64,000 nucleotides of DNA from Schistosoma haematobium (Eukaryota > Platyhelminthes > Trematoda > Strigeidida > Schistosomatidae): the NCBI RefSeq assembly GCF_000699445.3, contig NC_067197.1:806001-870000 (forward strand), given 5' to 3'. This document shows, in pieces, positions 1 through 12,100 of the stretch (position 1 is the stretch's first letter; the number at the start of each line of letters is the position of its first letter). The notes under the pieces are model-generated. The model did not search any database. It had not been told where the DNA came from and worked only from the letters and a program-made list of their open reading frames with translations. Position numbers and translations under genes: made by a program.

Positions 1-345
1 ACTGATCCCAAGCAACTCCAGGTTGTATCTCATCATTTCTGAAGCAATTTAGAAGACTCTCCCGGTCTTCCACATTGTACGAGCATTCCATGTACCTAAA
101 AAATGATTGCTCTGGTTGTCAGAAGAGGCATTGGCCTCATAACTCCCGAAGAAACTCGGCTCTCATCATGAGGCGTCATGACTCTTCTAAATGAAGACCT
201 TCTGACTCCCAGGGAAGAGTTTAAACGGTTTGAATTATTTTTTCTGGTTAGCGTTGTTTAGCGAATTAGTTTTCTATGGGATCGGGTCGCTAAACTTATG
301 GCCAACCCTCCTCCTTTATCCGGGTTTGGGACCCCAGGCGGAGTT
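1..345 (-). mobile_element. RTE retrotransposon, 5' end (antisense, runs off window)
   Basis: Read on the minus strand, this is the 5' leader and the first codons of the same RTE element that is nearly complete at 9139-12340. The leader shares the GGTCCCAAGCCCGG-like start and the TAGCGAGTTAG/CTAACTCGCTAA block. It is followed by a diverged version of the endonuclease N-terminus. The copy continues beyond position 1. It has stops and small indels, so it is a relic. Confidence 0.75.
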
Positions 346-835
346 ACTTTATACGTAATCATACTTATATTCAACATCTATTGTATCTCTACATCAATAG
401 TAAAAGAAACGGATACATTGGTTTGGTTGCATACACACACACACTGCTGCGGTAATTCAGAATAACCAATCTCGCTACCATTCGTTCTTCAACTTTATTA
501 GCAACCACCCGTGATTAAAGATTATAATAGTGTTATAATATCGTTTTAGTTCATTTCACACTATGATTTACAGTGTGACTGTAATGTGTTGTAATTTACT
601 TTACTCATAAACAGACAGATTTGTAATGTTTATTGTTTTTTGGTATATCACATGTAACTGTGCGTATTGTTGCTATCTTAAATAAGCTTTTTTGCTGGGA
701 TCCACCACACTACAGTAAATCTGTTTTGTAAGTCACTGAATCTTCATTTAATTAAGACCTAAGTTTAAGGCTTAATTCTTTTGAATAAATTCATATAGTA
801 ATGAGGTATTTTTCTAACTTAACATATACTTCTAT
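346..835. other. Unassigned AT-rich stretch
   Basis: No gene or recognised repeat is seen. A short (AC)n run lies near 427-442. Confidence 0.4.
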
Positions 836-1153
836 CCCCATTTATTTATTTAAATACATAAACATAGGTACGAGAAGGCACCAAATGCATATGCGACACA
901 TAAATCATTCGATTTGTGTTAGGGCTAGGATACTGTCCGGGTGCCCACACCAAAGCAGCTGGTTCCCTTGGGGGGGCCACAACTCGAGCCATTGACCTAC
1001 AGATCTAGTCCATAAGGCAGTGAAGCCACGTCAGGTGATATAGTCTCATAGTAGCTGGTGATCAACAATATTTTCATACACCATTTGTTCCTTCAGGATC
1101 TTGGAGACCATGTGCATCATTGGTTTGGAATCAGGGTTTTCCAACTCCCCTAG
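836..1153 (-). repeat. Family B short interspersed repeat (antisense, 5'-truncated)
   Basis: Starts with the (TTTA)n tail complement and then the conserved block reading GGCACCAAAT...GCGACACATAAATC on the + strand. It matches the 3' two thirds of the longer copies at 12519, 32338 and 58889. No coding potential is seen. Confidence 0.75.
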
Positions 1154-1303
1154 GTACATTTATGTAAATTGTATTCATACATGTTGGTATTCTTAGTGTA
1201 ATTTAAAAAATCTTTATAAAATTTTATTGTTAAACATTAAAAACAAAAAGAACACAAACAATTTCCAAAGGATATAACAGAATAAAACCTTTATACCCAA
1301 GAT

Positions 1304-1586
1304 GAGACTATAATTTATGTACGACCTTTGGGCGACGCTAAACTGACTTTGGGATTGTCCACCTAATAACCACGACAAAATGAGGGTTATAAACCTGTGT
1401 GAGGAGTTTGAATTATGATTGATAGTTGGTGATTAGGGTTACGAACTAGACTTGAAATTTTCATCACGAACTAACATCAGCTGAAATGCCAAAACTCTAT
1501 TTAGACAGATGGATGAATGTAGCTCACGCCAAAATCCAGGACCTGTAATCTTGTATCTGATTAGTTCGTCCATAAATTATAGCCTC
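1304..1586. mobile_element. MITE-like element, copy 1 (family F)
   Basis: About 283 bp bounded by inverted termini: GAGACTATAATTTATGTACGA on the left, and the complement of GTCCATAAATTATAGCCTC on the right. Related copies lie at 17017, 26972 and 32863. There is no coding capacity, so this fits a non-autonomous DNA transposon. The target duplication is not clear. Confidence 0.7.
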
Positions 1587-1799
1587 GCTATATCCAATTG
1601 CGAGAGTAGTGTAATTTATATATATTGAAGTAAAATAGTTATCACTGAGTGGTAATGAATGTCATGTGTGTCAGGTTCTTCTTAGTGCAGATCGAATCCT
1701 ATCGAGTACGTTTCAATGTGTCCACCAGTTTTGGTGACTCGACATTGGGTGCACTATGTAAATACATCTCAGTCCAACAGGAGGTCGGTCGGACTCGGA

Positions 1800-1950
1800 C
1801 AGCTCAGTAGTAACATCTCCGACTATGAAGCTGAGTAACACGGGATTGAATCCGTCAGTCAGCATCTATTCCCTCAAGAATACAAGTACACCTTGCTGAC
1901 GAGTGTCAAGTAGCACGTAATCTAGGTTAAGGGTTTCCTATTAACTACTT
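1800..1950 (+). repeat. Family C (SM-alpha-like) SINE fragment with degraded hammerhead
   Basis: A tRNA-like head (a GGGATTGAATCC B-box-like block near 1838-1849) is followed by AAGTACACC and CTGACGAG, the family C hammerhead 5' core. The GAAA side is mutated to GTAA, so this copy should not self-cleave. Confidence 0.5.
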
Positions 1951-2058
1951 CTAATCACTATCTTAATTCATCAATTCTAAGAGACGTTTTACAATCATTA
2001 TACTCACTAATCAACAAAACTAATTATTAGTATAGGAGTTGTGGAGATTATTAAGTTT

Positions 2059-2343
2059 TTGATTGAGATCATGAACCGATTGATGTTAGACCATCACAAT
2101 TGAAAACCTGGAAGAACTGAACGGCCGTTTCGTCCTATTATGGGACTACTCAGCAGTGCGCATCCACGATCCCGCGAGCGGGATTCGAACCCAGGGCCTT
2201 CGGTCTCGCGCGCGAACGCTTAACCAACTGGACCTCTGAGCCGGCATCCAATGGTGATAGAAACTATCACGAAACGGCCGTCCAGTGCTTCCAGGTTTTC
2301 AATTGTGATGGTCTAACATCAATCGGTTCATGATCTCAATCAA
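2059..2343 (-). repeat. Family A tRNA-headed hammerhead SINE in fold-back form
   Basis: On the minus strand this has the tRNA-like head (A-box and a GGGTTCGAATCCCGC B box near 2179-2193) followed by a hammerhead-like block (2112-2157). It is bounded by arms 2059-2133 and 2269-2343 that are inverted copies of each other. The arms differ at only about two positions and share private changes such as CAATTGTGATGG. The hammerhead core reads CTGAGTA, so one conserved base is lost. Confidence 0.75.
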
Positions 2344-2604
2344 CAACTAATTATGTTCCATTTCATTCTAATAACTAATCAACATCTTATGATACATATA
2401 TCACCTATATGTATCTATAAGATGTTTATACATACTCAATTATATAATGAAATTTATGCTTATTTTATTCATCTCATTTAGCTTTATTAATTTTCTGCAT
2501 GTATAAGCAAAAATTATAATAAATAGAGCATAAAATATGGCAAGGGGGGAATATGAACGTGGGGACAATCGAATATATTTAATACGAAATTACAGGACTC
2601 GTTA

Positions 2605-2790
2605 ATAAAATCTAGTTGGTTAAGCGCCTGTCGCGAAACTGATAGGTCCAGGGTTTGAATCCCGCGAGGCGGGGTCGTGGATGAGCACTGCTGAGGAGTC
2701 CCACAATAGAACGAAAAGGCCATCCAGTGCTTCCAGATTTTCCATGGTGGTATAGTTTCAGTTGACTCAAGATCTCAACTGTTGAAATAA
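2605..2790 (+). repeat. Family A SINE with hammerhead
   Basis: Sense copy: a partial tRNA-like head with B box GGGTTTGAATCCC, then a hammerhead at 2685-2730, then the tail TTCCAGATTTTCCATGGTGG. The start is truncated. Confidence 0.75.
2685..2730 (+). ncRNA. Hammerhead ribozyme, type I layout (family A)
   Basis: Stem I is GCACTG (2685-2690) with CAGTGC (2725-2730), a perfect 6-bp match. The core is CTGAGGA then GAAA (2713-2716). Stem II is GTCC/GAAC with one mismatch. Stem III is only about 4 bp with almost no loop and has an A-A mismatch. Catalytic residues are present, but the stem III and cleavage-site side is weakened (CATC). Confidence 0.6.
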
Positions 2791-2977
2791 AGTAAATACA
2801 TAATTTGCTAAATGTCCATCAATTGTCTCAAAATGAGTCAGACTTCATTGTTCTTGTATTTTCATGCAAATTACATTCTTTTTCGATTCTTTACTGTTCG
2901 ATCCTCTTGTCTCTCTGCTGCCAAACATTCTGTTCACGACTAACATCATATACTACTTATGTCAATATAAGTAGCAC

Positions 2978-3062
2978 ACACCAAACCAGGAAACGTTTTC
3001 AACAGAATGTTTCTGAACCGAATGAAAGAAACAGTAGACGTCCAACTTCAAGATCAAATAAA
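2978..3062 (+). mobile_element. RTE reverse transcriptase fragment
   Basis: An 85-bp piece matching the RTE segment near 11068-11150 (the region around GTTTTCAACAGAATG...GTAGACGTCCAACTTC). It is isolated and has no frame of its own. Confidence 0.6.
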
Positions 3063-3361
3063 GTATAAAGCTTCTACAAAATGATGAAGAAACGTATTAC
3101 TCATGTAATTAAATGTTAACAAAATTGTCAAACTAAGCCTTAGTGATTAATTATGATGATTTTCTTTTCACAAACTTCAGACATAAAAATAATGGCTAGT
3201 TATAATTGCTAGTGGTTTGTTTAACTGTAAGTTTTGAGCTAAAATCTACCAGGAAAAATGGATAAAAATTATTGTTTAAAATGTATGATATTGTATGGTG
3301 AGAGGTAACTGCCAGACATCATTGACTAAAGGTTCCATCTGGTTGATCCATACCAAAATTG
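3063..3361. other. Unassigned AT-rich stretch
   Basis: Nothing recognised. Confidence 0.35.
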
Positions 3362-4830
3362 TAATAGATTACTTACTTACTTATTTACTTACACCTGTTA
3401 CCCCAAGGTGAAGAGCATATGCCGCTCACCAGCATTCTCAGTCCAAGCCTGTCCTCTCCAATCCTTTTTGTTCTTCCCAGTTGCCATTCAGCCTTTTCAT
3501 GTCTGCTTCCAACTCACGGTGTAGAGTGCTCTTCAGCCTTACTCTTTTCCGTTTCCTTTCACGATTCCATGTTTGGGCTTCCCTCGTGATCCAGTTTGGT
3601 GGTTTCCTAATTGTGTCCTATCCATTTTTAATGCCTTTTACCGATTTCCTCTTCATTCGGAAGCTGGTTTGTTCTCCCTCAAACTAAACCATTACTGATG
3701 GTATCCTTTCAACGGATATTCAGTATCTTGTGTAGACAATGCTTTATAAATACTCCAAGTTTCAGGTCCGTACAGTAGAACGTTTTTGACATTCGTATTG
3801 AAGATTGTGACGTTGATATTGGTTGACAGTTGTAGTGACTTTCATATATTCTTTAACTGTAGGAATGCTGTTTTTCGTTTGCTAACCCACGTCTTTAAAT
3901 TGGCATTAGATCTTCCTTGTTCATCGATGATCCGTTCCAGATACGTGAATGCTTCCACCTGTTACAGAGTTTCTCTATCAAATTTGATTTGGTTGTTATT
4001 TTCCGTGTTGTATCTGACGATCTTGCTTTTTCCACTGTGTATGTTGAGACCTATTCCTTTAGAGGATTCTGCTACACTGGTTGTCCTCATCTACATTCGT
4101 TGGTGTGTATGGGATGGACAATCTAGGTCATCTGCAAACTCCAAATCATCTAGTTGCATGCAAGCTGTTCATTGTACTCCATGATTCCCAGGGATGTTTT
4201 CTTCATAATCCGATCAACCAGCAGAAGAGGAAAGGGGAGAGTATGTAGTATTGTCTGACTCCGGGCCTCACTTTGAATGCATCTATCAGCTGTCCTCCAT
4301 GCACCACATTGCATTGTATTTCGTCGTATGAATTCCAGATGATGTTGACAATTTTCTTAGCTACTCACTCATTAGTGTTGAAGAAGTTTCCCTAAGATTC
4401 TTCTATCCACATTGTCAAATGAACTCTCATAACGAGGGAAGTTGATGTATAGTAACCAGTCCCATTTAATCAATTGTTCAACGATGATCCATAGTTTGAC
4501 GATTTGGTTTGTGCACGACCGATCCTTACGAAATCTGGTCTGTTGACCTGGAATTTAGGCATCTACTGTGTCTTTCATCCGGTTCAGAAACACTCCGTTG
4601 AAAACATTTCCTGGTACTGACAGTAATGTGATGCCTCTATAGTTCTTACATTTGCTCAGATTTCCTCTCATTAGTTTGCTGATAAGATATCCTTCTCTCC
4701 ATTCTGAAGTTGACACTTGTTCGTCCTCTCAAATCTTCCTGAATAGAACGTTGAGCATGTTTGCAGTTACTTCTATATGTGACTTCACTGTTTCAGATGG
4801 TGTATTGTCAGATCTAACTGATCTTAATCA
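3362..4830 (-). mobile_element. RTE retrotransposon, 5'-truncated antisense copy
   Basis: Begins with the (CTTA)n complement of the RTE tail at 3362. On the minus strand it can be followed upstream to the reverse transcriptase palm start (equivalent to about 10870 in the near-complete copy). Many frameshifts and stops break the frame, so no protein is expected. Confidence 0.8.
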
Positions 4831-5150
4831 GACTGTAATAAATTAGTAGGAATACATCCGATTGCAGGAAAAAGTAGTATGTATTCCTGATACACTTCGA
4901 AAACAGTTCTCAAAAGATTACAGAAACAATGTGTTGAAAAATGATCACTATCGTAAAACTAATTTCTCAAGTCGTCCTCCTATTCAGATTCCACCAATGT
5001 AAATGACAATAAGATTTTTATTTATGGTGAAAAATGATGTTCAGAGTATTATTACTGTTTTCTCAGTCAAATCATCCTACATAGAATCTAGTGAAACTCA
5101 TTGTTATTATTATCAACTTGGAATGTCAGAATAGAGTATAAGCAGAGATA
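4831..5150. other. Unassigned AT-rich stretch
   Basis: No gene or recognised repeat seen. Confidence 0.35.
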
Positions 5151-5475
5151 GATGATGATTAGCAGTAGAATTGAAGATATACGTTTCATAATATTTGTGA
5201 CTCTTTAGCTGGATATGCCTGCGTCTTGGATTTGATACTCACTTCAAGACTCAATCCAAGTACCACATTGGAGTGCACAACAATTCTGGGGTGCCGATAC
5301 ATCCATCTGAGAAGTCTTAAATAGAATGAAACAAACGTCCTCGCTTCCACTGTTAGCCACCATTCATCTTTGCTTGTAGTGCTTAGGACTTTGGGTAAAT
5401 GAGAAGCAACCCAAATAGGATCCACATTTACCAATAAGAGATTTATCAATTGAAGTCCTAAACACCAATGAGAAC
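5150..5475. repeat. Family C (SM-alpha-like) SINE pair, inverted
   Basis: Two family C hammerhead blocks face away from each other. One reads on the minus strand (5150-5235, ATATCCAGCTAAAGAGTC) and one on the plus strand (5293-5352, ACATCCATCTGAGAAG then GAAA). A tRNA-like piece lies between them. The family C tail (CCAATAAGAGA...ATCAATTG) follows to about 5460. Both cores are mutated. Confidence 0.6.
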
Positions 5476-5949
5476 ATTCAAATAACCATTAAAGTGAATT
5501 ACAATAACAATTATTGATTTATTTATTTACATATGTCATGGAAACATTAAATTGTATCTAAGACAAATTCATGTCATTTATCAATATAGTCAATCAATCT
5601 AATGACAGATCGATTTATTATATGAACATCAGTAAATTGAATGATGATCTCTTCAAAAACAAAACTCACCTTGTGTGTTCTCCTTTTTTCAAATAAATAT
5701 TATTTTTTTTTACCAAAGAGATTGATAGTGATCTTAATAACTAATGCATGTCCTTAGTTTCAATGTTTTGGTTTGTGTCCCATTGTTACTATAGAGGAAT
5801 CTATTTGGTCAATAATTGTATGGATTTGTGAACTCTGATGAATATTCAACCCTTTAATAATAAACAAAGTGGGACTATGAACTTCATTATCTCAGCTGAG
5901 ATTTTGAGCAACAAGTGCTGGATTTTCGTCTCAGTGTGTTCATAATCTT
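5476..5949. other. Unassigned AT-rich stretch
   Basis: No gene or recognised repeat seen. Confidence 0.35.
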
Positions 5950-6364
5950 ACTTACTTATTTAAACACATAAACATTGGTAAAAAGCGGCACCAAATACAT
6001 ATGCGACATATAAATCATTCGATATGTGTGAGGTCTGGAATACTGTCCGGGAGCCCAAACCGAAGAAGCTGGTTCCCTTGGGGGGGCCACAACTCGAGCC
6101 ATTGACCTACAGATCTAATCCATAAGGCAGTGGAGACACGTCAGATGATATGGTCTCATGGTAGCTGGTGATCAACAATATTTTCATACACCATTTGTTC
6201 CTTCAAGATCTTGGAGACTATGTGCATCATTGGTTTGGAATCAGGATTTTCCAACTCCCCTAAGTGAAACCCCTATAACCACCAACCCGGTTGGATCGAC
6301 GGACATCTACTTTTCGTCCTCTAAATTTTGTGAACGATACCCTCTCTGCAAGAAGGCAGTGTTC
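5950..6364 (-). repeat. Family B repeat (antisense)
   Basis: Tail complement TTACTTATTTAAACACATAAAC on the left, then the GGCACCAAATACATATGCGAC block. It runs into the deeper family B body as far as the AGAAGGCAGTG block at the right end. Confidence 0.75.
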
Positions 6365-6879
6365 ATGAACGCTAGAATATGGACACATTTAGCTGATCAA
6401 TCTCAGTTTGTACGAAACAAGAATCCTGAATCACATTGCTAATGACTGTTGAAATATTATTATCTTAGCTATTGATTGTTTTATATTTTGCAGTACAAAG
6501 GGTTTAACTAAAGTTGAACGTATTCAAATATTGTAAAGCTCTTGATATGATTTGCAGCGGAGTCGAATTCAAAATTTACAAGTTGTCGAAAAACTTTCTT
6601 AACCATATTTCTATCTACCCAATGATAAGCATCATGTCGTGATAAAAAGAAATCTTTTCGGTTTTAATATCTGATTATAACTTGTCAAAAAGAGAGAAAT
6701 GATCCATTCTTTACAAAGTAAAAACCATGGTGTTGTCTAAAAGAAGTTGGACCAATAGATACAAATGAAGCATATCTAAAAAGTATGTTCTTACTTGTCT
6801 ACAAAATGGTCATTGTATTTCTATGTTGCATATATAACAACTTTTAATTCATATAGTGAATAAGAAAGATACTGACAAT
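6365..6879. other. Unassigned stretch
   Basis: Nothing recognised. Confidence 0.3.
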
Positions 6880-7290
6880 AGCGATTAATGAGAAACTTCT
6901 CTTCATGAAGCTACCACTCAACGGATATAAAGCTAGTGATGTACTACGGAACAGACTAGCTAAACCAGTGAAGAGGGTGTTTTATGAATCTAACCTCCGT
7001 CTACCATTCTACAGTCAACCTATGTTGGTTTCCCGATTAAAGGATAGGTCACCTAATTTTGCCACATTCATGAGTATCCATACATTCATCTGATACTGAG
7101 GCGGTTGCCACACACTGAGCGTATAATCAGGTCAACTAACCAAGGAGTAAGTGAGCACCTCACTTTGTGGTAGAAAGTGGTATGATAAAACAACATGAAG
7201 CTCTGCTTCATCACACTAAGTCATTAGAATCTTGTATTTATGTTATTTGTAACACGCTTATCTCTCGTTTGGGCAAATTGAGATTAGGAA
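6880..7290 (+). mobile_element. Penelope-like element relic (RT C-terminus to GIY-YIG region)
   Basis: A 62-codon open stretch at 6905-7093 (YKASDVLRNRLAKPVKR... and SRLKDRSPNFATFM) resembles the linker between the reverse transcriptase and GIY-YIG endonuclease domains of Penelope-like elements. Downstream the frame is broken, and only traces of the endonuclease remain before the RTE copy at 7316. Confidence 0.55.
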
Positions 7291-7315
7291 ACAATTTTCA
7301 TGAATATTATACTCC

Positions 7316-8045
7316 TTCTTTCTCTAACATTCCCAGCGTAATGTGTTCTTTGATCTTCCACTTCCCCTTTGGCATTGAGGATTCCATGTAAGGTCTTGTT
7401 TTGTGACGCAGTTCAGTGCTTGCCACGATGTGTGTTCTATACACTTTCTGAACTTCTTCCTGATTAATTTTTCTTCTGGGATCTTGCTTGTTTTCTCCCA
7501 TAGTAGGTTGTTGCTAATACTGTCCAACCAATGGATCCGAAGTATTTTGCGTAGACAGCTGTTAATGAACACTTGTATCTTCTGGATGATGGCTTTCGTA
7601 GTTCTCCAGGTTTCCGCCCCATACAGTAGAACTGTCTTGACATTTTTAATGAAAATTCTGACTTTGGTGTTGTTTGACAGACATTTGTTTTGAGTTTCAG
7701 ATGTTCCTCAGTTGTAAATATGCTGCTGTTGCTTTGTCGATTAGTGCCTTTATAACTGCATCAGATCCATCATGTTCATCGATGATGCCGCCCAAATATG
7801 TAAAGGTGTTTACATCTTCCAAATCTCCTCCGTGAAATGTGATTTGATTGGTGCATGCTGTGTTGTATCGGAGAATCTTGCTTTTCTCTTTGTGTATGTT
7901 GAAACCTACTGCTGCTGCTGAGACTGCTGCTACACTGATCGTCTTCTCCTGCATTTGTTGTTGCGTTTGCGATAGAAGAGCCAGATCATCTGTGAAGTCT
8001 AGATCGTCCAACTGCATCCTAGATGTCCACTATATCCCGTGCTTC
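7316..8045 (-). mobile_element. RTE retrotransposon, truncated antisense copy
   Basis: The minus strand carries the FADD-like palm motif region (LDDLDFTDDLALLSQT at about 7963-8010) and the C-terminal region. It lacks both the 5' half and the extreme 3' tail. It belongs to a subfamily slightly different from the 9-12 kb copy and has frameshifts. Confidence 0.75.
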
Positions 8046-8871
8046 CCTTCAAACTTCTATAATTATAATCTCTAATTCTTTCTTTTATTCATAAAAGGAT
8101 TTCAGTTTCACAATGAAAAACAATCGAATTCATTAAATCAGACTATTTTGTTGTTGTTGTTGAGCTGTTCAATTACATTCCTTAAACAGTCAATGACAAT
8201 ACTTAGTATTCTATTTCAACTTTACAGTGATTATTTTTGTTTGAATAAAACATTAACAATATCAACAACAAAAAAAGGAAAAAAAGAAGAGAAAAGAAAA
8301 GAAATACCATATCGATCAATGTCATCATTTCGATGTATCAACTATTTACAAAAATTACTACTGTTACTATGTGAATAATAGTAAAAGGAAGATTATCCTT
8401 GTTGCTATGGTGGTGATTGTGGTGGTGGTGGTGGAGGCGGTTATTATTGTAGTTACATCGTTGCATTTTTTTTCCGCTTTCTTCTTATGAAATGCTACAT
8501 TATATTAATTGAATTTTCTATGATTTATGAATAAAATAAATCGAATTGTTGACATTAATCACCGACGCTTATTATTATTATTATCATCATCAAAATACTA
8601 AAAATAAAGAAGAGAAACTGTATTATTCTCAATTGTACTTCAGTTCGAATCTTCAGTAATGAATAATTAAGGAAATTTTATGTCAATAAAAGGAAACTCA
8701 TTTTTCTGTCTGTCTGTCTATCTATCTATCTGGCGGTCTGTCTATCATTCTATCTGTCTATCCCTTTATCTGTTTGAGTTCTTCATTTGATCTATAAATA
8801 GCTATTTGAAATTTTAATTTCTGATAGAATTACATAATCTGTAATGATTTTATCAATGTCTCACAGTAGTA
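8046..8871. other. AT-rich stretch with simple repeats
   Basis: Contains (GGT)n near 8407-8440 and poly-A/G tracts near 8270-8300. No gene is seen. Confidence 0.45.
8705..8764. repeat. Tetranucleotide microsatellite (CTGT/CTAT)n
   Basis: A run of TCTGTCTGTC and TCTATCTATC units with a few interruptions. Confidence 0.8.
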
Positions 8872-9138
8872 TGAAACAGTCGTACAGTACTTCCAGGTTT
8901 TCGATGATGGTACACTACCTTCAATTGACTCATGATCTCAACTATTGAAATTACTATAATATTCATAAAAATCCCTTTTGATACTAATCAACATATGATC
9001 ATTAGTGACGGTCTCCAAGAGGTAGTTCTTGGAGTTCTAGTGAGAAGCAGTGACTAGTGGAGTTCAACTGGATCTGTTGTGAGGTAGTAACTCACTGAAG
9101 ATATTGATGAATGTGTTGCTCAATTTGGTGGATTAGCT
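8872..9138 (+). repeat. Family A SINE, tail part
   Basis: Starts inside the hammerhead 3' side (GAAACAGTC...CAGTACTTCCAGG). It runs through the long tail block GGTCTCCAAGAGGTAGTTCT to ATTTGGTGGATTAG, where the RTE element begins. No tRNA head is present, so the RTE appears to have inserted into or replaced the 3' side. Confidence 0.7.
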
Positions 9139-12100
9139 CTTCTAGAGTTACTGCCGGTCCCAAGCCCGGGTAAAGGAGGAGGGTTGGGCATGGGGTTAGC
9201 GTCCCCATCCCGTAGAAAACTAACTCGCTAAAAAAACGCTTACCAGAAAAAATAATTCAAACCATTTTAACTCTGCCCTGAGAGTTAGAAGGTCTTCACT
9301 TAGAAGAATTATGACGCTTCATGGTGAAAGCCGAGTTCGTTCGGAAGCCACGAGGCCGATGCCCCTTCTAACAACCAGAGCAAAAATTTTTATAGGTACA
9401 TGGAACGTTAGAACAATGTGGGAAACCGGGAAGACCAGTCAACTTGCAACGGAAATGAGGAGATACAACTTAGCAGTACTGGGAATCAGCGAAACCCACT
9501 GGACCCAAGCTGGACAGAAAAGGCTAGCTACGGGAGAGATGCTGCTATACTCCGGTCACGAAGAGGAAAATGCTCCACACACTCAGGGAGTTGCTCTAAC
9601 GCTGTCCAAAGTAGCACGAAATGCACTTGTAGGATGGGAATCCCACGGATCCAGAATCATCAAAGCATCATTCAAAACAAAGAAGGAAGGGATCACAATG
9701 AATATTATCCAATGTTATGCACCCACCAATGATAGCAACGACGACATTAAAGATCAATTCTACGAGCGGCTGCAGTCAATCATAGAGAAATGCTCAAGAA
9801 AGGACCTCACCATTCTGATGGGAGATCTAAATGCCAAGGTCGGAATAGACAACACTGGATATGAAGATATTATGGGACGACATGGACTGGGAGAAAGAAA
9901 CGAAAATGGAGAAAGATTTGCAAATTTGTGTGCATTCAACAAATTAGTCATAGGAGGCACAATATTTCCACACAAACGTATACACAAGGCTACATGGATC
10001 TCACCGGACCACACTACAGAGAACCAGATAGATCATATTTGCATCAACAAAAAATTCCGAAGGACAATGGAAGATGTGAGAACCAGGAGAGGAGCTGACG
10101 TAGACTCAGATCACCACCTAGTTGTAGCCAATTTAAAACTGAAGCTAAAAAAGAACTGGACAAGTGGACAAACAGCACTACAAAGGTTCAATACAGCCTT
10201 CCTTCGAGATACTGACAAACTCAATGAATTCAAGATAGCTCTCAACAACAGATTCCAAGCCTTTCAAGATCTACTGAAGGAAGAAGAAACTACCATGGAG
10301 GACAACTGGAAAGGCATCAAAGAAACATTGACTTCAACGTGTCAAGAGGTTCTGGGCCTAAAGAAACACCATCATAAGGAATGGATCTCTATAGAAACAC
10401 TGGACAAGATCAAAGAAAGGAAGAACAAGAAGGCAGCAATTAACAACAGCCAAACACGAGCAGAGAAAGTCCAAGCACAAGCTGAATACATAGAAGCAAA
10501 CAAGCAAGTGAAGAGGAGCATTAGAGCCGACAGGAAGAAATACGTGGAAGAATTAGCAACGACGGCAGAAAAAGCTGCTAGAGAAGGAAATATGAAACAG
10601 CTCTACGATACAACGAAGAAACTAGCAGGGAAATACAGTAAACCAGAGAGGCCGGTCAAAGACAAAGAAGGCAAGCCAATCACTGAAATTCAACAACAGC
10701 GAAACAGATGGGTAGAATACTTCGAGGAACTCCTGAATAGGCCGGCTCCAATGAATCCACCGAACATCGAAGTAGCACACACAGATCTTCCTATAGATGT
10801 CAACCCACCAACGACGGAAGAAATTAGAATGGCCGTCAGACAAATCAAGAACGGGAAAGCAGCAGGACCCGACAACATACCAGCTGAAGCACTGAAATCA
10901 GACATCGAAGTAACCACAAGCATGCTTTACCCTCTATTCAAAAAGATTTGGGAGGAGGAACAAGTGCCAATGGACTGGAAAGAAGGACACCTCATCAAGA
11001 TTCCAAAGAAAGGAGATCTGAGCAAATGTGAAAACTACAGAGGCATTACACTACTGTCAATACCAGGGAAAGTCTTCAACAGAGTGTTGCTGAACCGGAT
11101 GAAGGATGCAGTAGACGCCCAACTTCGAGATCAACAAGCTGGATTCCGAAAGGATCGGTCGTGCACAGACCAAATTGCAACACTACGGATCATCGTCGAA
11201 CAATCAGTTGAGTGGAACACGTCACTGTACATCAACTTCATTGATTACGAAAAGGCATTCGACAGTGTAGATAGGAGGACGTTATGGAAACTTCTTCGAC
11301 ACTATGGAGTTCCTGAGAAGATTGTCAATATTATCCGGAACTCATACGACGGACTACAGTGCAAAGTAGTGCATGGAGGACAGCTGACAGATGCATTCCA
11401 AGTAAGGACTGGAGTCAGACAAGGCTGTTAACTCTCTCCCTTCCTCTTTCTTCTGGTGGTCTACTGGACTATGAGGACCTCTACATCTGAAGGAAAACAC
11501 GGAATACAATGGACAGCTGAGAATCAATTAGACGATTTGGACTTCGCAGATGACCTAGCCCTCCTATCACGTACACGTGAACAGATGCAGATAAAGACAG
11601 CCAATGTAGAAGCAGTCTCTGCATCAGTAGGCCTCAGTATACACAAAGGGAAAACTAAGGTCCTCAAATTCAAAGCGGAGAACAGCAATCCAATCACCCT
11701 TGATGGCGAAACTCTGGAAGATGTAGAATCCTTCACATATCTGGGAAGCATCGTCGATAGACATGGAGGTTCAGATGCAGACGTAAAGGCGAGGATTGGC
11801 AAAGCAAGGGCCGCATTCCTACAATTGAAGAACATATGGAACTCAAAACAACTTTCAACCAATATCAAAGTGAGAATCTTCAATACGAACGTCAAGGCAA
11901 TTCTACTGTATGGAGCTGAAACTTGGAGAACTACAACAACCACAATCAAGAAAGTACAAGTATTTATAAATAGCTGTCTACGCAAGATACTCAACATCCA
12001 TTGGCCGGATACCATCAGCAATAGCCTTCTGTGGGAGAGAACAAACCAACTTCCAGCTGAAGAAGAAATTAGGAAAAGACGATGGAAATGGATAGGACAT

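Noticed and set aside
2160..2255. Possible tRNA gene (B box and A box on the minus strand)
   Set aside because: The acceptor stem does not close and the same head is repeated at many sites with a hammerhead and tail attached. It is a SINE head, not a tRNA gene.
8405..8440. GGT-rich run as a possible G-quadruplex
   Set aside because: G runs are mostly two bases long with T between, too weak to claim without measurement.
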